Origin: Akkermansiaceae bacterium UBA2367
GTDB lineage: Bacteria > Verrucomicrobiota > Verrucomicrobiia > Verrucomicrobiales > DEV007
Length of the DNA stretch: 64,000 nt
Assembly (NCBI GenBank): GCA_002344525.1
Contig: DDTJ01000061.1
Span: 1-64,000, forward strand
Direction of reading: 5' to 3'
Shown: one piece after another, positions 58,838 through 64,000 of the stretch
Layout: every line of letters starts with the position of its first letter
Numbering within the stretch: the stretch's first letter is position 1
Position numbers and translations under genes: made by a program
The notes under the pieces: model-generated
What the model was told of the DNA's origin: nothing
Databases searched by the model: none
The model's input: only the letters and a program-made list of their open reading frames with translations

Positions 58838-58930
58838 CATTCGCGGCCATTCGCGCCGATTCGTGGTCATTCGCGTCCCCATCTTTTTTAACGCGAATGG
58901 CCGCAAATGATCGCGAATTGGCGCGAATTT
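58838..58930. repeat. Period-10 hairpin array (ATTCGCGGCC words)
   Basis: The left arm is ATTCGCGGCC, ATTCGCGCCG, ATTCGTGGTC, ATTCGCGTCC; the right arm is the inverted counterpart (GCGAATGGCC, GCAAATGATC, GCGAATTGGC, GCGAATT). A T-rich loop separates them. It lies 58 bases beyond the stop of uxaA, in the 662-base gap. Confidence 0.75.
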
Positions 58931-58988
58931 TTTTGGAATGCTGGAAATTTCGTCAAAATCGTGAAAAAATCTCTCTGTTTGCTTTGAA

Positions 58989-60635
58989 TCAAAGAGATAT
59001 GCCTCGTTTCCATGGCTGAAAATCGGCTTGCCCGAGGCGTTGCGCCTTGGTCTGGAGACGGCCTGAGGCGACTTCGACGACGAAATCGAGGAGATCTTCG
59101 CCGACTTGCTCGATCCCGGCCTCGCCTCGGATGATGGAGCCGGTATCGAAGTCGATGAGGTCGGGGAGGCGCTCGGCGAGTTCGGTGCTGGTGCTGATCT
59201 TCACGACGGGGCAGACGGGGTTGCCCATGGGGGTGCCGAGCCCGGTGGTGAAGAGGATCAGGTTGGCGTGCGCCCCGGCCAGCGCGGTGGTGCATTCGGC
59301 GTCGCCGCCGGGGGTGCAGAGGAGGTGGAGTCCGGGCTGCGTCGCGATCTCGGGGTAGTCGAGGGCGGCGACGACGGGCGAGGAACCGCCTTTTTTCGCC
59401 GCTCCGGCGGATTTGATGGCGTCGGTGATGAGACCGTCGCGGATGTTGCCGGGGCTGGGGTTCTGCGAAAAATCGCTCCCGGCGGCCTTGGCGCGGGCGG
59501 CGTAGGCGGAGGTGAGGGCGGCGAAGCGGGCGGCGACCTCGTCCGAGACGCAGCGGTTGACGAGTTCCTGCTCGACGCCGCAGAGTTCGGGGAATTCGGA
59601 GAGGATGATCCGCCCCCCGAGGGCGACGAGGCGGTCGGAGAGCGCCCCGACGGCGGGATTGGCCGAGATGCCGGAGAAGCCGTCGCTGCCGCCGCATTCG
59701 ACGCCGACGCAGAGCTTGTCGAGCGGGGCGGGTTGCCGGACCGCCTCGTTCGCCTCGATCAGGCCGAGGAAGGTCTCTTTGATGGCCGTCTCCAAGAGGG
59801 TTCGCTCGTCGGGGAAAGACTGTTGACGGTAGGTGAGGAGGGGCTTGTCGAAGGCGGGGCTGCGTTCACGGATGGCGGCTTCGAGGAGTTCGAGCTGGGC
59901 GTTCTCGCAACCGAGGCTGAGGACGGTGGCCCCGGCCACGTTGGGATGGGTGATGTAGCCGGCGAGCAGCCCGCAGAGGGTGGCGGCGTCGTCGCGGGTG
60001 CCGCCGCAGCCCATGGAGTGGACGAGGAACTGGACGCCGTCGAGATTGGGGAAGGCTTGGGGGATCGGGTCCGGCGAATCCTCGGCGGAGAGGGCGAGGA
60101 GGGACTCGCGGTCGCCGCCGGATTTCCAAGTCTCGACGAGGCGGGCGGCGAGTCGCTGGTAGTGGCTCGTCCGCTCGTAACCGAGGGCGCGCTCGAAGGC
60201 GGCGCGGATCGCGTTCACGTTCCGCGTTTCGCAGAAGACCATGGGGACGACGAGCCAGTGGTTGGCCGTGCCGACCGAGCCGTCGGCGCGGTGGTAGCCG
60301 TCGAAGGTGCGCCCGCGCCAGCGGTCCACGGGGGGCGGGGTCCAGCGGTGGTCCCGCGAGCGGGTTCCCGAGAAGCCGTCCGCCTCGTGTTTCAGGTTCG
60401 CCGTGGTGACGAGACCGCCTGCGGCGATGGGGGCGACCGCGACGCCGACGGTGACGCCGTACATCCGGGCCTTTTCGCCGGGGGGCATGGCCGCGAGGGT
60501 GAATTTCTGCTTCGGCGGGATCGCCTCGGCGAGGATGACGGAGCGGCCGCCCAGGGCGACGGTCTCCCCGGGGGCGAGGGCGCGGAGGGCGACGCCGAGG
60601 TTGTCGCTAGGGTCGATGAGCAGGGCGGCTTTCAT
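58989..60635 (-). CDS. uxaA: Altronate dehydratase-family protein (UxaA)
   Basis: A 548-residue lyase predicted to dehydrate D-altronate to 2-keto-3-deoxy-D-gluconate in galacturonate breakdown. An N-terminal SAF-like domain (about 1-85) precedes the D-galactarate dehydratase/altronate hydrolase core: GYHRADGSVGTANHW, VHSMGCGGTRDD, LSLGCENAQ, VGVECGGSDGFSGISANPAVG, and LCTPGGDAECTTALAGAHANLILFTTGLGTPMGNP. Single-chain UxaA of about 500 residues is normal. It is divergent from an SDR across 49 bases; the pair probably forms a sugar-acid unit. Confidence 0.9.
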   Translation of the reverse strand: MKAALLIDPSDNLGVALRALAPGETVALGGRSVILAEAIPPKQKFTLAAMPPGEKARMYGVTVGVAVAPIAAGGLVTTANLKHEADGFSGTRSRDHRWTPPPVDRWRGRTFDGYHRADGSVGTANHWLVVPMVFCETRNVNAIRAAFERALGYERTSHYQRLAARLVETWKSGGDRESLLALSAEDSPDPIPQAFPNLDGVQFLVHSMGCGGTRDDAATLCGLLAGYITHPNVAGATVLSLGCENAQLELLEAAIRERSPAFDKPLLTYRQQSFPDERTLLETAIKETFLGLIEANEAVRQPAPLDKLCVGVECGGSDGFSGISANPAVGALSDRLVALGGRIILSEFPELCGVEQELVNRCVSDEVAARFAALTSAYAARAKAAGSDFSQNPSPGNIRDGLITDAIKSAGAAKKGGSSPVVAALDYPEIATQPGLHLLCTPGGDAECTTALAGAHANLILFTTGLGTPMGNPVCPVVKISTSTELAERLPDLIDFDTGSIIRGEAGIEQVGEDLLDFVVEVASGRLQTKAQRLGQADFQPWKRGISL

Positions 60636-60684
60636 AGGGGAAGGGGAGCACTTGCGGAAACGGAGTCAACGTGCATCGTGCCGC

Positions 60685-61458
60685 ATGGCTTGCGATTTGT
60701 TCGATCTCAAGGGGCGGTCGGCCCTCGTCACCGGCGGTAGCAAAGGACTCGGAAAGGCGATCGCCAGGGGCTTCGTCGAGGCCGGGGCGAGGGTCATGAT
60801 TTGCAGCCGTCACGAGGAGGAGCTGAAGTCGGCCCAAGCCGAGATCGCCGAGGGCATCGAGGGCGCCGAGGTGCGGATCGTCGTCGCCGACATGTCGAAG
60901 CGCGAGGACACCGACTCGCTCGCCGCGGAGGCTCTCGCGGCCTTCGGCACGGTGGACATCCTCGTGAACAACGCCGGGGTCAATACGCCGCAGCCCATCG
61001 ACGTGATCGACGACGAGGTGTGGGACCGCGTCATCGAGATCAACGTCACCGCCGTGATGCGCCTGACCCGCGCCCTCGTTCCGGCGATGAAGGCGCAGCG
61101 ATGGGGGCGCGTCATCCACATCTCCTCCGTCCTCGGGGTCGGCTCGAAGCCGGGCCGCAACGCCTATTCCGCCTCGAAGGCCGCGCTCATTGGCTTGGCC
61201 AAGGCGAGCGCCCTCGACCTAGGTCCCCATGGTATCACCGTGAACTGCATCGGCCCCGGCCCCTTTCTCACCGACATGCCTATGAGCCTGCTCAGCGAGC
61301 CGGAGAAGGAGGGATTCGCCGAGCGCACCGCCCTGAAGCGCTGGGGGCAGCCGCGCGAACTTGCCGGGCCCGCCCTGCTTCTCGCGAGCGAGGCGGGCAG
61401 CTACCTCACCGGCGAAATGCTCCTCGTCGATGGCGGAGCCTTCGCCCGCGCCCTGTGA
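60685..61458 (+). CDS. SDR-family oxidoreductase
   Basis: A 257-residue classical SDR. The cofactor motif is TGGSKGLGKAI, NNAG is intact, and the site Ser-Ser with YSASK (YxxxK) is complete. LVDGGAFARAL ends the protein. It resembles gluconate 5-dehydrogenase or KduD-type enzymes (2-keto-3-deoxygluconate metabolism), which would fit the divergent uxaA. About 35% identity-level resemblance to the other SDR at 35876 can be guessed but was not measured. Confidence 0.9.
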   Translation: MACDLFDLKGRSALVTGGSKGLGKAIARGFVEAGARVMICSRHEEELKSAQAEIAEGIEGAEVRIVVADMSKREDTDSLAAEALAAFGTVDILVNNAGVNTPQPIDVIDDEVWDRVIEINVTAVMRLTRALVPAMKAQRWGRVIHISSVLGVGSKPGRNAYSASKAALIGLAKASALDLGPHGITVNCIGPGPFLTDMPMSLLSEPEKEGFAERTALKRWGQPRELAGPALLLASEAGSYLTGEMLLVDGGAFARAL

Positions 61459-61467
61459 AGAATTCCG

Positions 61468-61496
61468 TTTTCAAAAAATCTTAAAGAATCTATAAT
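61468..61496 (+). promoter_or_regulatory. Sigma-70-type promoter of the 61532 gene group
   Basis: TTTTCA (61468-61473), a 17-base spacer and a perfect TATAAT (61491-61496) lie in an AT-rich gap, 36 bases before the start codon at 61532. Confidence 0.7.
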
Positions 61497-61531
61497 ATTT
61501 AAGTTTTTAAAACCAATTCTCCCCCGTCGCC

Positions 61532-62329
61532 ATGAAACGAACCTTGTTTTCCGCTGTCGTCATCGCCGCCGCCTCCGTCACGGCTTCGGCTCAGGAAGCC
61601 CCCGGGCGCATCAACCTGAACGACCCGAACCTCGTCGTCGTGAACTCCTCGGTGATCCCGATCCCTCTTGAGATCTTCGCCTCGCTCGACAAGCTCGGCA
61701 ATCAGGACTGGTCGAAGCAGGTCGAGAATCGTGAGATCAAGCTCGACACGAACCGCTCGCGCACCGCGATGCTTTTCGGCCTCGTCGTCTCCGACGGTTT
61801 CATCGCGGTGCAGGCGCAGGACAAGGAGGCGGTGCGCCGCATCGGGCGCGAGGTGCTGCGCCTCGCCTCGTCCCTCGCGGTCGCTTCGGAAGTCGAGCAG
61901 CACGCCAACGCCATCGTCAACGCCGCCGGCCAGAGCGATTGGGGCGTGTGCCGCAGGGAGCTCGACCGCACCCGCCAGACCGTGCTCAACAAGATGGCGA
62001 AGCAGCGCGACGACGAGCTCGTCGGGCTGGTCAGCCTCGGCGGCTGGCTCGGCGGCACCCAGGCCCTCGCCGCCGTGCTCAAGGGGAACTACTCCATCGA
62101 GGGCTCCGACCTCCTGAACCAGCCGGATCTCGTGAAGCAGCTCAAAAAGGACTTCAACACCCTCCCGGCTCGGGCGAAGCGGGGCAAGGTCTTCGGGCAG
62201 ATCGGGCAGACTTTGGAGCATCTCGAATCGCTCATGCGGGCCGACGCGAGCGGGGCGATCAGCAAGGGCAAGGTCATCGAAATCTCCCTCGCGACGAACA
62301 ACCTCGTCGCCGCGATCTATGAGAGTTGA
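61532..62329 (+). CDS. Exported protein of unknown function
   Basis: A 265-residue protein with a signal peptide (MKRTLFSAVVIAAASVTASA, cleavage after residue 20). The mature part is mostly helical and charged: LEIFASLDKLGNQDWSKQV, IGREVLRLASSLAVASEVEQHANAIVNAA, LDRTRQTVLNKMAKQRDDELVGLVSLGGWLGG. I do not recognise a family. It overlaps the next gene by 11 bases, so the two are coupled; a good promoter precedes it. Confidence 0.75.
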   Translation: MKRTLFSAVVIAAASVTASAQEAPGRINLNDPNLVVVNSSVIPIPLEIFASLDKLGNQDWSKQVENREIKLDTNRSRTAMLFGLVVSDGFIAVQAQDKEAVRRIGREVLRLASSLAVASEVEQHANAIVNAAGQSDWGVCRRELDRTRQTVLNKMAKQRDDELVGLVSLGGWLGGTQALAAVLKGNYSIEGSDLLNQPDLVKQLKKDFNTLPARAKRGKVFGQIGQTLEHLESLMRADASGAISKGKVIEISLATNNLVAAIYES

Positions 62330-62810
62330 GCGGCTCCTCCTCCTGCTTTTGGCCGGGGCGGCGACGCTCCTCCCTGTCGCTTCTTTGGCCCAGGAGGCGC
62401 CTGCTTCGGAAAGCCCGACCCCGCCGCCTCCCGTCCTCGACGAGGTCAAGCTGATCGCGCAGCGGGCGGCGCTGGCGCACCTCGGCGGGGAGAAGCCCTT
62501 CATCCTCCGCGAATCGTCCTGGAGCGGCGAGATCGAGCCCGGCCAGGCGAAGCTCGTCCAAGTGCAGCTTTTCAAACGGAACGACTACCACTTCTGGATC
62601 GCCGTGCCGGACCGCCGCGCCGCCATCCATCTGAACCTCTACGACAGCAAGGGCGAACTGGTCGAGGCGACGGCGCACCGCTACGAGTCGCCGAACGTCG
62701 CGAGCCTCGTCGCCAGCCCGGCCGAAACCGGGGTCTACTACCTGCGCATCGCCGTGGAAGCCACGGCGAAGGAGCCACAGCGCTGGGTGGTGGTCTACGC
62801 CTATCGTTGA
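62319..62810 (+). CDS. Exported protein of unknown function
   Basis: A 163-residue protein with a signal peptide (LLLLLLAGAATLLPVASLAQ, start MRVER). The mature part ends in a beta-rich domain (HFWIAVPDRRAAIHLNLYDSKGELVEATAH, GVYYLRIAVEA) like pre-peptidase or PPC-type C-terminal sandwich domains. It overlaps the previous gene by 11 bases. Function unknown. Confidence 0.75.
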   Translation: MRVERLLLLLLAGAATLLPVASLAQEAPASESPTPPPPVLDEVKLIAQRAALAHLGGEKPFILRESSWSGEIEPGQAKLVQVQLFKRNDYHFWIAVPDRRAAIHLNLYDSKGELVEATAHRYESPNVASLVASPAETGVYYLRIAVEATAKEPQRWVVVYAYR

Positions 62811-62852
62811 ATCCGCTCCGTCCGGTGCGCGGCGCATCCTTTTTCCCGACAC

Positions 62853-63368
62853 ATGGCAGGGCTGGGCGAGATCATCGGAGGGTTTTCCGGGTTCAAGGGG
62901 AGGCTCCTTCTCTTTGCGGGCGTCGTCGTGCTCGCGGGCATGGCTTGGGGCGGTGCGCGCGAGTTCGCCCGGTCGGGCGAGGCCGTGACCCCGGCGAAGC
63001 AGCATGGGGAGGCGCGGACGGATTGGATGCAGGGGCCTTCGTTCGGCGAGGGTCTGCTATGGAAGAGCGACCTCTGGAGCCGGGCGGCAGTGAGGATCGG
63101 GCTGAGCTTCATCGTCGCAATGCTCGCGGGATCGATCTTGCGCGCCGCGTTCAAGACCGGGCTGACCCTGATCGTCCTCGCCGGGATCGCGGTCTGGTTC
63201 CTCGAGTATCGGGGGTATGTCAGGCTCTGGGACGAGTATTACCAGACCGTGCAGGAGGGCAGCACTTGGCTGGCGGCCCGCACCGAGGTCATCGGGCAGT
63301 TTCTCAAGGCGCATCTCCCCTCGACCGGGGCCGCGATGGTCGGTTTCGGTTTCGGGTTGCGGAAGTGA
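62853..63368 (+). CDS. Membrane protein, possible FUN14-like
   Basis: A 171-residue protein with hydrophobic helices at about 16-33, 83-98 and 105-118 (GRLLLFAGVVVLAGMAWGG, AVRIGLSFIVAMLAGSIL, LTLIVLAGIAVWFLEY) and a C-terminal GFGFGLRK. The last region and overall pattern recall FUN14 proteins, but only weakly. It is third in the group with the two exported proteins, after a 42-base gap, and probably works with them. Confidence 0.65.
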   Translation: MAGLGEIIGGFSGFKGRLLLFAGVVVLAGMAWGGAREFARSGEAVTPAKQHGEARTDWMQGPSFGEGLLWKSDLWSRAAVRIGLSFIVAMLAGSILRAAFKTGLTLIVLAGIAVWFLEYRGYVRLWDEYYQTVQEGSTWLAARTEVIGQFLKAHLPSTGAAMVGFGFGLRK

Positions 63369-63387
63369 CGCCGTCCGGGCGGAGGTC

Positions 63388-63465
63388 TGTAGCCGAGGTC
63401 ATTGACCTCGGCCGAACGTCGAAAGGACATCCGATCCGCGCTCACTGAGCGCGGCTACAGCGCTG
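63388..63465. repeat. REP-like pair, GTAGCCGAGG family
   Basis: GTAGCCGAGGTCATTGACC at the left, CCGCGCTCACTGAGCGCGG and CTACAGCGCTG at the right. The same architecture lies at 44072-44150, with compensating differences in the second palindrome (CGGCCTC/GAGGCCG there, CGCGCTC/GAGCGCG here). Confidence 0.85.
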
Positions 63466-63570
63466 ACGCGTTTTTCCACATTTCCTCCGCCATTCCTCAA
63501 TTGTGCGAAAATTATAAAAATTGCGACTTATGTTATTGATATTTTTTTCTTTTCCGGTGAAAATCTTGGC

Positions 63571-64000
63571 ATGAATCGTTTGTTGCTGGATTTCAGGGTG
63601 TGGGTCGTCGTCGCTTCCTTCCTTGGATGGGGTGGGTCCACCGCGCAGGCTGCCGACAGCCCTTCGAAGGTGCTCTATCTCGGGGATTCGATGAGCATCG
63701 GCGCGTTCGGGAAAACCTTCGACACGGCGATGCGCTCGGCTGGATTCCAGGTCCACACGGTCGTCGCGGGCGGGGCGACGCCATACTACTGGCTGAAAAG
63801 CTATCAATCCCTGCCTTGCACCGTGGGCTTCTGGGAGAAGTCCGACGCGAGCGAGCGGCGGGTCGGCTACGTGCGGGCCGTGCCCAAGCTGGAGGATCTG
63901 ATGTCGAACACGAAGCCGGATGTGGTCGTGGTGCAAACGGGGATCAACCTCTACGCGACCTTGCGCTCGAAGCGCCGCACGAAAGAGCAAAACGTCGCCG
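63571..64000 (+). CDS. SGNH/GDSL hydrolase, N-terminal part
   Basis: The gene runs off the right edge after 143 codons. Residues 1-28 form a signal peptide (VVVASFLGWGGSTAQA). Block I of the SGNH fold follows: KVLYLGDSMSIGAFGK with the catalytic Ser. Block III-like VVVVQTGINLY (G-x-N) is near residue 120. It is an exported esterase or acetylesterase-like enzyme. The upstream stretch (63490-63570) is AT-rich and likely holds its promoter. Confidence 0.82.
   Translation, partial: MNRLLLDFRVWVVVASFLGWGGSTAQAADSPSKVLYLGDSMSIGAFGKTFDTAMRSAGFQVHTVVAGGATPYYWLKSYQSLPCTVGFWEKSDASERRVGYVRAVPKLEDLMSNTKPDVVVVQTGINLYATLRSKRRTKEQNVA

Overview
The window is GC-rich, gene-dense bacterial chromosome. I infer a member of the Verrucomicrobiota, probably Verrucomicrobiales/Akkermansiaceae. 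The pointers are a cytochrome-like DUF1549/DUF1553 protein with a DUF1501 partner, a Cys-type sulfatase, DUF6807 (PmoA-like), DUF4091 and GHL10 glycosidase-like proteins, several xylose-isomerase-like and Gfo/Idh/MocA enzymes, and many small lipoproteins. I saw no rRNA, tRNA, CRISPR array, prophage, IS transposase or replication origin. LAYOUT. 1-8 kb is core metabolism: class II aldolase, aat, thiH-thiS, acpP (promoter and terminator both visible), Uma2, a LysM protein with a dead L,D-transpeptidase-like domain, accA. 8-13 kb: Rieske protein, methyltransferase, FAD oxidase, sugar isomerase, alpha/beta hydrolase, secreted beta-helix protein. 13.4-18.8 kb is a phosphate-uptake locus: ArsR regulator, pstS-pstC-pstA-pstB, OprO/P-like porin, terminator. 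18.8-25.7 kb (minus strand): cation/proton antiporter, halogenase-like flavoprotein, topoisomerase III, dprA. 26-28.8 kb: GHL10 protein and an oxidoreductase. 28.84-33.33 kb is a 4.4-kb island of six small envelope genes between two 75-bp direct repeats. 33.9-38.9 kb is a sugar/sugar-acid catabolic cluster. 39.2-48.1 kb: DUF4091, DUF3251, a fragment of a Bat-type operon (DUF4381, DUF58), DUF6807 and a sulfatase. 48.3-55.9 kb is an ECF sigma/anti-sigma operon with a beta-propeller lipoprotein, the DUF1549/DUF1553 protein, two small cargo genes and DUF1501. 56.2-64 kb: secreted propeller protein, RRM protein, uxaA with a divergent SDR, three exported or membrane proteins of unknown function, and a truncated SGNH hydrolase. 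THE MOST UNUSUAL FEATURE is the repeat content. Degenerate heptanucleotide (period-7) arrays, often built as hairpins, lie at about thirteen sites, mostly gene junctions. Because 7 = 1 mod 3, a stop triplet in the unit recurs in all three frames, and at several junctions the array itself supplies the stop codon of one gene and the ATG of the next. Several other palindromic (REP/REPIN-like) families are present in two or three copies each. One reading frame (50660-53281) has absorbed both a REPIN-like element, in its signal peptide, and a heptamer array, in its DUF1549 region. No gene that could mobilise these repeats is visible here.
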